A stretch of DNA of 64,000 nucleotides from CAVSJR01 sp963728285 (GTDB lineage: Bacteria > Actinomycetota > UBA4738 > HRBIN12), in NCBI GenBank assembly GCA_963728285.1, contig CAVSJR010000002.1, positions 62,001 through 126,000 of the forward strand, read 5' to 3'. Positions within the stretch are counted from its first letter, which is position 1, and every line of letters starts with the position of its first letter. The notes under the pieces were generated by a model, which was given only the letters and a program-made list of their open reading frames with translations, was not told the origin of the DNA and did no database searches. The translations under genes were made by a program, and so were the position numbers. Shown here piece after piece: positions 55,775 to 64,000 of this stretch.

Positions 55775-56272
55775 ATGGAGCTCCGGATTCGCGCCGCGCG
55801 GCCTGCCGAGTTCGAGGAGGCCGGCCGGGTGACGGCGCTCGCCTACCGCGAGTTCGTCCGTCCGGGGGAGCGAGCGTGGACGGAATATCTCGAGCGAGTC
55901 GCGGACGTGGCGGGCCGCGCGCAACGCGCGCTGGTGCTCGTGGCCGTCGACGGCGACGACCGAATCCTCGGCAGCACCACGCTCGAGCTCGATGCCCGGA
56001 TCGACGAGGACGATGCCCCGCTCGGCACCGGCGAAGCACACATCCGTATGCTCGGCGTCGCACCGGAATCGCGAGGCCGGGGGGTTGCGAGGGCCCTCAT
56101 GGAGGCGTGCGCGAACGAGGCCCGTGCCCGGGGCAAGACTCGCCTGACCCTGCATACGACGGAGCGAATGATCGTCGCCCAGCGGATGTACGAGTCCATG
56201 GGATTCGTCCGGGGAACCGACCGGACGTTCCCCGACGGCTTCTCCCTGCTCACCTACGCGAAGGAGCTCTGA
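55775..56272 (+). CDS. GNAT family N-acetyltransferase
   Basis: The 165-residue protein has the acetyl-CoA motif VAPESRGRGVARALMEAC and a GNAT end (MYESMGFVRGTDRTFPDGFSL). The substrate is unknown. It diverges from the MarR gene and converges on the ABC exporter, 6 bases from its stop. With the MarR and exporter genes it resembles a stress or resistance cluster, but this is only context. Confidence 0.87.
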   Translation: MELRIRAARPAEFEEAGRVTALAYREFVRPGERAWTEYLERVADVAGRAQRALVLVAVDGDDRILGSTTLELDARIDEDDAPLGTGEAHIRMLGVAPESRGRGVARALMEACANEARARGKTRLTLHTTERMIVAQRMYESMGFVRGTDRTFPDGFSLLTYAKEL

Positions 56273-56278
56273 CCTCCC

Positions 56279-58355
56279 TCAGCCGCCGCCCGCTCCGGCG
56301 GCAGGCAGGATCTCGCCGGAGGCGAGCACGACGCCGTCCTCGCACTCGGCCTCCACCAGGCCCCCGCGGAATTGCTGTTGGTAGAGCCGGGCGTAGAGGC
56401 CGCCCCGCTCGAGCAGCTCGGCGTGGGTCCCCCGCTCGACGATCCGACCGCCGTCCACGACGAAGATGACGTCGGCCGAGAGGATCGTCGAGAGCCTGTG
56501 GGCGATCGCGATGGTCGTCCGGCCGTGCATCAGCGGTCGCAGGGCCTCCTGGACCAGCCGCTCCGACGTCGAGTCGAGGCTCGACGTGGCCTCGTCCAGG
56601 ATGAGGATCCTCGGGTCCTTCAGGATCACCCGGGCGATGGCGAGCCGCTGCTTCTCGCCGCCCGAGAGCTTGTAGCCGCGCTCGCCCACGACGGTGTCGT
56701 AGCCGTCGGGGAGCTCGGCGATCCGGTCGTGGATGAACGCCGCTCGGGCGGCCGACTCGAGCTCCTCGTCCGTCGCATCCGGCTTTCCGTACAGCAGGTT
56801 CCGCCGGATGGTCGTGTGGAAGAGGTAGGTCTCCTGCGTGACGCTCCCGATGATGCGCCCGAGCGACTCGAGCTTGATGTTTCGCACGTCGATCCCGTCG
56901 ATTCGCACCTCGCCTCGCTGCACGTCGTACAGGCGCGGGACCAGGTAGGTCATCGTCGTCTTGCCGGCGCCGCTCGGGCCGACGAGCGCCGCCAGCTGTC
57001 CCGGCTTGATGTCGAGGCTCACGTCGTCGAGCGTCCAGTCCCGCCGTTGCCGTCGATCGGCGTCCTCGAGCCGGCCGTCGACCCCCGGACCGACCCGCGC
57101 GATGGCCGCGCCTTCCGGGGGCTCCGGCGCGCCCGCCGGAAGGAGCTGCGCCTGCGCGATCTCGGCCTCCAGGCCGCGGCCCTGCCGCAGCGGCGGCGGC
57201 CTCGGCCTCGGCGCCGTCGCGAGCGGGGGCGGCCGGCTCCTCGTAGCGGAACCGGATGTCGTCGAACTCGACTCGCCCCTGGACCTCGGCGTGGGCGAGC
57301 TCGACCGCATCGGGCGCATCCTCGATGTCGTTCTCGAGGTCGAGGTATTCGAAGATCCGGTCGAACAGGGCGAGCGAGGAGTGCACCTCCGTCGACACCT
57401 GCAGCATCTGTCCGATCGGGAAGAACAGCCGCGACTGCAGGGTGGTGAACGCGACGAGGTCCCCGGCCGAGAGCGCGTCGGAGCCGTTCGATATGACCCA
57501 GCCCGCGACGAGGTAGACGAGCGCCGGCGTGATCGAGAAGAAGGTGCCGACGACGGCGAAGAAGTACCGCCCGATCATCGTCTGGCGGATCTGCAGGCCG
57601 GTGAGCCTCTGGTTCTCGTCGCGGAACCGCCCGATCTCGTCGCGCTGGCGGCCGAACGACTTCGAGAGCAGGATCCCGGAGACCGACAGGGTCTCCTCCG
57701 TCACGGAGGTGAGGTCGGCGAGGGACCGCTGCGTGTTCGTCGCGACCTCGCGGCGAGCTCTCCCGACCTTGACCGTGAGCCAGATGAACAACGGCAGCAT
57801 GAACAGCGACAGCACCGTCAGCTGCCACGAGATCACGAGCATCGCCGCGAGCGTGCTGATGATGATCACCACGTTCGCGAGGACGCTCGACGCGGTGTCG
57901 GTGACCACGGATTGCACGCCTCCGACATCGTTGGACAGGCGCGACTGGATCTCGCCGGTCCGCGTCGTCGTGAAGAACCGAAGCGGCATGAACTGCAGGT
58001 GGGAATAGAGCTTGTTTCGAAGGTCCTGCATGACCCGCAGGCCGACGAGGTTCGCCAGATACGTCTGGCCGATCCCGATCACGCTGGTCACGATGGGGAT
58101 CACGATCATGAGGCCGACGAGCCGGTACAGCAGCGGGAGGTTGGGGCACGCTCCAGCGGAGCACTGGCCGGGCGGATTCCCGAAGAGCGCCTTGTCGAAG
58201 ATCTCCTTGATCAGCAGCGGATTCGCGATCCCGAGGACCGAGGTCGCGATGATGGCCGCCGAGACGACGAGCACCTTTCCGCGATAGGGACGGAAGATGC
58301 CGACGACGCGGCGGAGCGTGCCCGGCTGGATGGGCCGCTCGTCGTCGTCGTTCAT
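56279..58355 (-). CDS. ABC transporter, exporter type (TMD-NBD fusion); frameshift
   Basis: The half-transporter of about 692 residues has six helices (about residues 15-310, EIQSRLSNDVGGVQS in the coupling region) and an NBD with Walker A GPSGAGKTT, signature LSGGEKQRLAIARV and Walker B RILILDEATSSLD. An insertion of about 70 residues, Ala/Pro-rich, sits between FRYEEP and WTLDDVSLDIKPG, common in actinobacterial exporters. The frame changes near 57190 within it; length is 3n+1, so one surplus base is likely. It would act as a dimer on a lipid or drug. Start ATG 58355 could be preceded by a leaderless start at 58392. Confidence 0.87.
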
Positions 58356-58399
58356 CGGCGCTCGAGAACATGCGCCCGTGACCTCTCGCCATGTCGCCA

Positions 58400-58405
58400 A
58401 GGATA
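58400..58405 (-). promoter_or_regulatory. Possible -10 box for the ABC exporter
   Basis: TATCCT on the minus strand ends 7 bases before an ATG at 58392. That ATG is one base out of frame with the exporter, whose own ATG is at 58355. Confidence 0.3.
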
Positions 58406-58448
58406 AACGCCGGCGGAGGTACGCTCTCTTCCCCGACCGAAGGGCCGG

Positions 58449-59214
58449 CTAGCGCCCCCGACGGTTCGCCGGCCGCCGGCCCGGGTCGATGGTCCGGCTC
58501 GGGCGGCGCGGCAAGCTTCCTCGCGCGGATCATGACGCGGTCGAGCATCGCCTCCGTGAGCTTTCCGGTGAAGGTGTTCTGCTGGCTCGGGTGGTAGCAG
58601 CCCAGCAGCGTCCAGGGTCCGACCGTGGCCTCGGTCCCGTGACCGAATCGAGGGCGGGGGCGGGCGAGGTGTCCCAGCTCCACGAACGCTCGGAGCGCCC
58701 CGTCCCATGCGTAGGAACCGAGCGCGACGACGACGCGGGCCGAGGGGAGCGCCTGCAGCTCCCGCACGAGGAACGGCAGGCATCGATCGCGTTCGTCCGG
58801 CGACGGTCGGTTGCCGGGCGGAGCGCACCGGTTCACCGCGGAGATGTAGCAGTCGAGAAGCTCCAGCCCGTCGCCGCGTGAGACGGACGTCGGCTGGTTC
58901 GCGAATCCGGCTCGAAACAGCGAGCCGAACAGGAAATCGCCGGACCGATCGCCCGTGAAGATCCTGCCCGTTCGGTTTCCTCCGTGCGCGGCCGGGGCGA
59001 GGCCCAGGATGAGCACGCGTGCGGAGGGATCGCCGAAGCCCGGGACCGGACGCCCCCAGTAGTCCTGGTCGGCGAAGCGGGCCGCCTTCTCCCGTGCGGT
59101 TCGCTCGCGCCACTCGACCAGCCGAGGGCACGCACGACACGCCACGACCTCATCGTGCACGAGCTGCAGGGCCGAGGCACCCTCCGCCCCTCCGCCGGAT
59201 CGGCGCACGGTCAC
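58449..59214 (-). CDS. Uracil-DNA glycosylase of the Fe-S type (family 4/5, UdgB-like); 3' end uncertain
   Basis: The repair enzyme removes uracil from DNA. It has four cysteines for an Fe-S cluster (CRACP near the start; NRCAPPGNR and DRCLPF), the family motif GLAPAAHGGNRTGRIFTGD and a HPSQQN segment. The GLAPAAHGG form fits family 5 better than family 4. The GTG 59214 overlaps the preceding stop as GTGA. The frame has no stop until 57019, inside the exporter, so one base is probably wrong near a GGGGG run at 58455-58459; then the TAG at 58449 ends a protein of about 254 residues. The TGA at 58352 is an alternative. Confidence 0.78.
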
Positions 59215-59909
59215 GAGAGGAGCGGGAACAGATCCGCCGCGGCGCCGAGCTCCCCGAGCGCGGCGGCCTCCAGGGGCCGGCGGCCCGTGGCGGTCTCGAT
59301 GAAGGCGATCTCGTCCGCCGCGAGCGACGCCGGAGGTGGATCGCCGAGCAGGGCGACGAGGATCGCATGGGTGATCGCCAGCCCCCCCGGCGTCGGCCAG
59401 GGCGGCATCGTGATCGCCTCGGCGAGGTCGAGCCCGTGGACCGTCGCCTCGACCACCCGGGTGCCCACGAACTCGTCGATCCGGATCCATGTGAGCCGCG
59501 TCCGGACCACGTCGCCGGGCTTCATCGCCCTGGCGGCCGCGATGCACTCCGGCCAGTGCCGGGCGAACGACGTCGCGAGGTCGGCGCCGGTCGAGAATCG
59601 ATCCGCCACCTCCGACGACCGCTGGGAGATCAGCGGTCCTTCCACGACTGGGTCGTAGGAGCGCCAGTACGAGACGGCGTCGGTCTCCGCCCGCGCCGCC
59701 GGCCCGGACCCGGGTCCTCCCGCATACGCGACGATGCGATCGACGTCTCGCCACAGGTGTCCGACGAGACCCTTCACGTTCCACGGAGGGCACCGCGTCG
59801 GACCGCCGTAGACGGCCTCGGGAACGCCCCGCAGGGCCTCGCTCGCCCTGGCGCACTCCGCCTCGAGCACGTCGAGGGCATCCTCGTAGCTCCGTCCGAA
59901 GGTCGTCAT
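59211..59909 (-). CDS. DinB/mycothiol-dependent maleylpyruvate isomerase-like protein
   Basis: The 232-residue protein belongs to the family of DinB-fold proteins with the metal and thiol site; the PPWNVKGLVGHLWRDVDRIVAYAGG segment and the later VVEATVHGLDLAEAI show it. Some members are mycothiol-dependent maleylpyruvate isomerases; most are uncharacterised. ATG 59909 is 7 bases after a -10 box. It ends by overlapping the glycosylase start. Confidence 0.8.
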   Translation of the reverse strand: MTTFGRSYEDALDVLEAECARASEALRGVPEAVYGGPTRCPPWNVKGLVGHLWRDVDRIVAYAGGPGSGPAARAETDAVSYWRSYDPVVEGPLISQRSSEVADRFSTGADLATSFARHWPECIAAARAMKPGDVVRTRLTWIRIDEFVGTRVVEATVHGLDLAEAITMPPWPTPGGLAITHAILVALLGDPPPASLAADEIAFIETATGRRPLEAAALGELGAAADLFPLLS

Positions 59910-59916
59910 CGACGGG

Positions 59917-59922
59917 ATGCTA
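59917..59922 (-). promoter_or_regulatory. Probable -10 box for the DinB-like gene
   Basis: TAGCAT on the minus strand ends 7 bases before the ATG, in the same form as at the DUF309 gene. Confidence 0.5.
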
Positions 59923-60085
59923 CGGGGGACGTTCACGGGCGCCCACCCCGACGTCCGGCGAGGGTCGGACGGACGGCCCTCGCCGGATCTGGTACTTGTC
60001 TTCCTCCCGGCGAGCCGGTAGGAATCGTGGATCCTCGCGATCGGCGAGGGCCTCCAAAACCCCGAACACTCTGAGGTGGGTGCCC

Positions 60086-61592
60086 GTGCGTCTCCGAATC
60101 GCCGTCCGGCTCGTGACCGCCGTCGCCCTGACCGCCGGCCTCGTGGTCGGGGGCTTCACCGCCGCTCCCCCGAGCCTGGCCGCTCCCTCGACGGTGCTCC
60201 GCAAGCAGTCGATCGCGCCCGAGATCCTCCTCCCGAGCCCGGCGCGTCGACTCGATATCGAGCCCGACGGGCGGCTCACGTCATCCGCGGCGGCGCGCAC
60301 CGGGACCGCCGAGGTCTGCTCGCCGATCTGGTTCACGGCGCTTGGGGTGACGTGGCGGCAAACGGCCGGGCGGCCGATCGCCGTCGAGGTCTCGACGAGC
60401 AGGGACGGTGCGTCATTCGGGAGGGTGCGGACGCTCGACGCCGAGGGCGGCCCGGATCCGGGGACGTCTGAGTATCTCCCCGGGGCGGCGGCCAGCCAGT
60501 TGTTATGGACGGGCGGGAGGCGGTGTGCCCGGATCTCCCTGCGCCTGACCGACGGGGTCGTCGTTGTCCGACATCCAGGTCTCGTTCATCAACTCCTCGG
60601 GGACGGCCGCCGGTCCGGACGCGACGCCGGAGGTCGTTCCGACGCCCGCGGAGGTCCCGCTGGGCGTCCCGGCCGCCGACGCGATGACGCGCAAGCCGAG
60701 GTTCATCTCGCGCCGACGCTGGGGCGCCAACCCGCGGCTCCTCAACTGCAAGCCGGACGTCGCTCCGGAGCTCAAGATGGGCTTCGTGCACCACACTGTC
60801 ACGGCGAACCGCTATCCGAAGGGAAAGTCAGACGACATCGTCCGGGCGATCTACGCGTATCACACGCGGGGCCAGGGATGGTGCGACATCGCGTACAACT
60901 TCCTCGTCGACCGGTTCGGACGCGCCTTCGAGGGTCGCTCCGGGGGAATCACGAACCCCGTGGTCGGCGCCGCCCAGCAGGGGTTCAACACCGGCGCGTT
61001 CTCCGTCGCGTTGATGGGGACCTACGGCCGCCACCGCCCGCCGCGCCCGATGATCAGGGGGCTGCGCCGCGTGATCGCGTGGCGCCTCGACGTCGCCCAC
61101 ATCCCCCCGCACGGCCGCGCGGTGATGGTGTCGGGCGGCGGCCCGAACACTCGCTACCGCAAGGGCAAGCGGGTCGAGCTGCCCGTGATCAGCGCGCATC
61201 GGTACACGGGGTACACGGAGTGTCCCGGCAAGCGAGTGGCTCGCCGGCTGCCGCGGCTCCGGGACGCGGTGACGGCCGCCGGAAGGCCGAAGATCTACCG
61301 GCCCTCGGTCTCCCCAGACAGCCGGAGCATCGTGGGGAGCAGGGAGCCCTTCATCCACGCGTCCGCATCCGACAAGCTCGTCTGGTCCGTCACCGTGCTC
61401 GACCAGTGGGGGGCCGAGGTGGCGACCTTCCCCGATGAGGTCGGCGATACGTTGCGGCTGACATGGTCGAACGCGGGATCGCATCCGCTGCCGTCCACCC
61501 CGGGTCGCTACGAGATCGTCATTCGGGGCGCCACGGCGGGCGGAAAGCGCGCGCGATCGGCGTTCCTCCCGTTCGGCGTCTCGGCCGAGTAG
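60086..61592 (+). CDS. Secreted N-acetylmuramoyl-L-alanine amidase, PGRP type; frameshift
   Basis: The protein of about 501 residues is a peptidoglycan amidase of the amidase_2/PGRP fold. A signal peptide (VRLRIAVRLVTAVALTAGLVV) precedes a spacer domain, then the catalytic domain with zinc ligands in GFVHHTVTANRY and SAHRYTGYTECPG, and FLVDRFGRAFEGRSGG. The frame changes near 60558 at VVVS; length is 3n+1, so one surplus base is likely. The GTG start 60086 follows GAGG by 9 bases. A beta-rich C-terminal domain of about 100 residues follows the amidase and may bind wall polymers. Confidence 0.85.
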
Positions 61593-61607
61593 GGCCTCGA
61601 GGCTCGG

Positions 61608-62960
61608 CTATTCGCCCTCGATCTCCCGGACCCCGGCCCCCCGCCCCCGTGCCGCGAGCGCGGACTCCGCGAGCACGTCCAACGCCTCGTCCAGCTGCTC
61701 GTCGGTGATGACCAGCGGCACGAGATGGCGAAGCACGTTGTGATAGATGCCGCACGAGACGGTGACGACGCCCCGCCGCTGCGTCTCCTGCATGAAGGCC
61801 GACAGGTAGGCGCCCGCGGGCGCCTTGGTCGACCGGTCGGCGACCATCTCCACGCCGACCATGGCGCCGATCCCCCGGACGTCTCCGACCTCCGTCACGT
61901 CGCGGGCGATCTCCTCCCAGCGGGCTCGGATGGTCTTGCCGACGACCTCCGAGCGCTCCATGAGCCCCTCCTCCTCGATGACCTGCAGCACGGCGTTCGA
62001 GGCGGCGCACGCCACGGGGTTCCCGACGTAGGTGCCGCCGATCGCGGACGGACCGGGCGCGTCCATGATCTCGCGGCGGCCCACCACGGCCGACAGCGGA
62101 TATCCGCCGGCGACCGCCTTGGCGAGGACCACGATGTCGGGATCGAAGCCGAAGTGCTCGGAGGCGAGGAACCTCCCCGTCCGTCCCGATCCCGCCTGCA
62201 CCTCGTCGGCGATCGTCAGGATCCCGTGCTCGGCGCACAGCGCCGCCAGCCCGGGGAGGAACTCGGGGGTGGGGACGACGAAGCCGCCCTCCCCCAGGAT
62301 CGGCTCGACGACCGCGGCGGCGACGGTGCTTGGATCGACCACGGTCGTGAACGCCCGCTCGATCGCCTCAAGGGCGGCCGTCCCCGCTCGGACCGGGTCG
62401 TCGCTGCGATACGGGTACGGATAGGGAAGCCGGTAGACCTCCGGGGCGAAGGGCCCGAACCCGGTCTTGTAGGGGTGATGGCGACTCGTGAGGCTCATGG
62501 TCAGCAGCGTCCTGCCGTGGAAGCCGCCCTCGAAGCACAGGATCGCCGGACGTCCCGTGGCCGCGCGCGCGAACTTCACCGCGTTCTCGACGGCCTCGGC
62601 CCCGGAGTTGAACAGCGCGGCCTTGCGATCGCCCCCGACGAGGGAGACGAGTCGCTCGGCGAGCTCGATGTACGGCTCGTAGGGGATCACCGAGAAATCG
62701 GTGTGAGAGAACCTCTCGGCCTGCGCCCGCACGGCCTCGACGATCTTCGGATGCGAGTAGCCCACCAGGTGGCACCCCAGGCCCCCGGACAGGTCGAGCA
62801 GCATGTTGCCGTCGACGTCGGTGACCGTCGCCCCGAGCCCTCGGTCGATGACGGCGTTCACGTGCAGGTCGAGCGGATCGCAGACCACCCGCTTCTTCCG
62901 GGCGAGGAGCTCGCGCGACCTCGGTCCGGGGATCTCGGTCACCAGGTTGATCGTTCCCAC
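61608..62960 (-). CDS. Class III aminotransferase (4-aminobutyrate aminotransferase-like)
   Basis: The 450-residue PLP enzyme has the class III pattern: NSGAEAVENAVKFAR, GFHGRTLLTMSLTS, IADEVQAGSGRTG and the Schiff-base Lys in VLAKAVAGGYPL. The GFHGRT and ADEVQ forms fit GABA or diamine aminotransferases. Start is GTG 62960 with GAGAGG nearby; an ATG at 62996 is the alternative. GABA is a product of putrescine breakdown, which agrees with the polyamine importers in the window, but the genes are not adjacent. Confidence 0.87.
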   Translation of the reverse strand: MGTINLVTEIPGPRSRELLARKKRVVCDPLDLHVNAVIDRGLGATVTDVDGNMLLDLSGGLGCHLVGYSHPKIVEAVRAQAERFSHTDFSVIPYEPYIELAERLVSLVGGDRKAALFNSGAEAVENAVKFARAATGRPAILCFEGGFHGRTLLTMSLTSRHHPYKTGFGPFAPEVYRLPYPYPYRSDDPVRAGTAALEAIERAFTTVVDPSTVAAAVVEPILGEGGFVVPTPEFLPGLAALCAEHGILTIADEVQAGSGRTGRFLASEHFGFDPDIVVLAKAVAGGYPLSAVVGRREIMDAPGPSAIGGTYVGNPVACAASNAVLQVIEEEGLMERSEVVGKTIRARWEEIARDVTEVGDVRGIGAMVGVEMVADRSTKAPAGAYLSAFMQETQRRGVVTVSCGIYHNVLRHLVPLVITDEQLDEALDVLAESALAARGRGAGVREIEGE

Positions 62961-63032
62961 GCGGCCTCTCTCGTCGCGTACGCGCGCGCGGCGCACATCC
63001 TCCGCGGAAGGCTACACGCCGCGGACGGCGAA

Positions 63033-63059
63033 GGGGGCGGCGCACTGGGCGCCGCCCCC
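63033..63059 (-). terminator. Terminator hairpin after the Asp-box protein
   Basis: GGGGGCGGCGC and GCGCCGCCCCC form an 11-bp stem with a 5-base loop, 26 bases after the stop of the minus-strand gene. No T-run follows. Confidence 0.65.
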
Positions 63060-63085
63060 TCCGGGCACTGCTTCGATGCGGTCCG

Positions 63086-64000
63086 TCAGCAGGTGGGGCA
63101 GATCTTGAGCCTCATCTGGTAGTAGCCGTACGCCGCGTTGTGCGCGTTGTAGTACGCGTACGGCGTGTCGCCGACGAACAGGCCCCAACCCCAGTCGAGC
63201 TGGACGTACTTGCCGGCCGGCGAGTCCACTCGCGAGGCCGGACCCCACGTGCGGCCGTCGCTGTTGGACTCCCGATACAGGAGCTGCATCTTCGCGTCCC
63301 TGTCCGATGCGGCCGGGTAGTTGTCCACGCAGACGCCCTTGTCGGTGCGGTTGCACTCGGTCCACAACACGCCGATCGTGTCCGTGCCGGCCCGCAACAG
63401 CGCGACCGGGCCGAGGCCTCCCTTGTTCAATTCCGAGCCCACGCCGGGCTGGGAATCGGGGAACTCGGCGAACACGCGGTTCTGGCCCCAGGCGTTCGTC
63501 GTCGTGTTGTACAGGCGAAGCGTCCCGGCGCTCGACGTCGTCCACGTGAACGCCAGGCGATGATCGGACCCGGTCACGTTCGGGTAGCCGCCGTTCGCGT
63601 TAGCGCCGCCCTTCACGAGCTGCGTGGTGGACCCAAACGAGTCGCCGCCGTTCGTCGAGATGCGCGCCACGAGCCGGCCATTGTTGGTCGACGTGTTCGT
63701 CAACCATGAGACTCCCACCGTGGAGCCCGTCGCGCCCACGGCCGGCAGGCCCGAGTAGCCACCGACGTAGCTGAGCTGCCCGAGATCCTTGATCGTGGTC
63801 GAGCCGACGGACCGCGGGTTGCTCCAGCTGCCGCCCCCGTTCGTGCTGCGCCAGAGCCAGATGTCGCCGGTCTGGCTGTTCGTCACGACAATGTAGAAGT
63901 CGCCGCCGGCCGCCGCGATGTACGGATAGTCACCGCGGCTCTGCTCCGTCTGTCCCGGAAGCTGGATGGCGGCCTTCCAGCTCTGTCCGCCGTCGTCGCT
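63086..64000 (-). CDS. Secreted Asp-box (BNR/sialidase-like) repeat protein, 3' part
   Basis: The gene enters from the window end at 64000 and its start is not seen. The visible 304 residues contain repeats of the Asp-box pattern S-x-D-G-G-x-T/S-W: SDDGGQSW, STNGGGSW, STNGGDSF and SNSDGRTW. Such beta-propeller proteins are often secreted glycosidases or adhesins. It ends with two Cys in ICPTC. The enzyme type cannot be told from this part. Confidence 0.8.
   Translation of the reverse strand, partial: SDDGGQSWKAAIQLPGQTEQSRGDYPYIAAAGGDFYIVVTNSQTGDIWLWRSTNGGGSWSNPRSVGSTTIKDLGQLSYVGGYSGLPAVGATGSTVGVSWLTNTSTNNGRLVARISTNGGDSFGSTTQLVKGGANANGGYPNVTGSDHRLAFTWTTSSAGTLRLYNTTTNAWGQNRVFAEFPDSQPGVGSELNKGGLGPVALLRAGTDTIGVLWTECNRTDKGVCVDNYPAASDRDAKMQLLYRESNSDGRTWGPASRVDSPAGKYVQLDWGWGLFVGDTPYAYYNAHNAAYGYYQMRLKICPTC

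Overview
This is about 64 kb of very GC-rich DNA with dense gene packing and frequent ATGA/GTGA stop-start overlaps. The gene content points to an actinomycete (Actinomycetota). On the minus strand the order argS - lysA - hom - thrC - thrB ... rho - rpmE - prfA - prmC - tsaC - ptp - glyA - wecA ... atpZ/I-B-E-F-H-A-G-D-C - murA is, from memory, the core block found in Streptomyces and relatives. A bacterial proteasome activator (Bpa, ending GQYL), a DivIVA/Wag31-like protein, a MarP-like CvpA-protease fusion and a DinB/mycothiol-type protein agree with this. There is no rRNA or other marker that fixes a lower rank, and several clues (cDPG genes, DUF1385) suggest a lineage outside the well-studied orders; that is inference.

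Layout. 1-6.0 kb: murA heads an overlapping minus-strand operon with a phosphatase-like polytopic membrane protein, a CPBP protease, an SCP2-like protein, a zinc alcohol dehydrogenase and two unknown membrane proteins. 6.1-13.4 kb: complete F1Fo ATP synthase operon with a strong promoter and a Rex-type operator upstream. 13.5-17.9 kb: a spermidine/putrescine-type ABC importer. 18-27.9 kb: wecA, glyA, ptp, tsaC, prmC, prfA, divIVA-like, DUF1385, rpmE, rho. 27.9-31.6 kb: an operon of metallophosphoesterase, cyclic 2,3-diphosphoglycerate synthetase, 2-phosphoglycerate kinase and transaldolase that runs straight into rho. 31.6-36 kb: SDR, MarP-like protease, glycogen debranching-type enzyme. 36-43 kb: thrB, thrC, hom, a lysA-acetyltransferase fusion, argS, and a divergent tRNA-Arg(CCG). 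43-47 kb: secreted trypsin, pdxH, M20 dipeptidase, bpa. 47-51.3 kb: a second polyamine-type ABC importer coupled to pyrD. 51.3-64 kb: pyrD/pyrE divergent pair, methyltransferase, DUF309, VIT1-like transporter, MarR/GNAT pair, ABC exporter, family-5-like uracil-DNA glycosylase, DinB-like protein, peptidoglycan amidase, class III aminotransferase and the 3' part of an Asp-box repeat protein.

Two features run through the whole window. First, many transcription units begin with a TAnnnT -10 box only 6-9 nt before the start codon, with no ribosome binding site, so leaderless transcription is probably common. Second, about 17 single-base frameshifts interrupt otherwise intact, often essential genes (argS, prfA, atpC, prmC and others); most look like assembly or base-calling errors rather than true gene decay, and each is noted where it occurs.

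The most unusual biology is the 28.5-31.6 kb operon. It encodes both enzymes that convert 2-phosphoglycerate to cyclic 2,3-diphosphoglycerate, a solute known from hyperthermophilic methanogens, with a phosphoesterase that could be its hydrolase, all transcriptionally ahead of rho. The lysA-GNAT fusion and the probable Rex control of ATP synthase are the next most notable points. No CRISPR array, insertion sequence, prophage or integrase was found.
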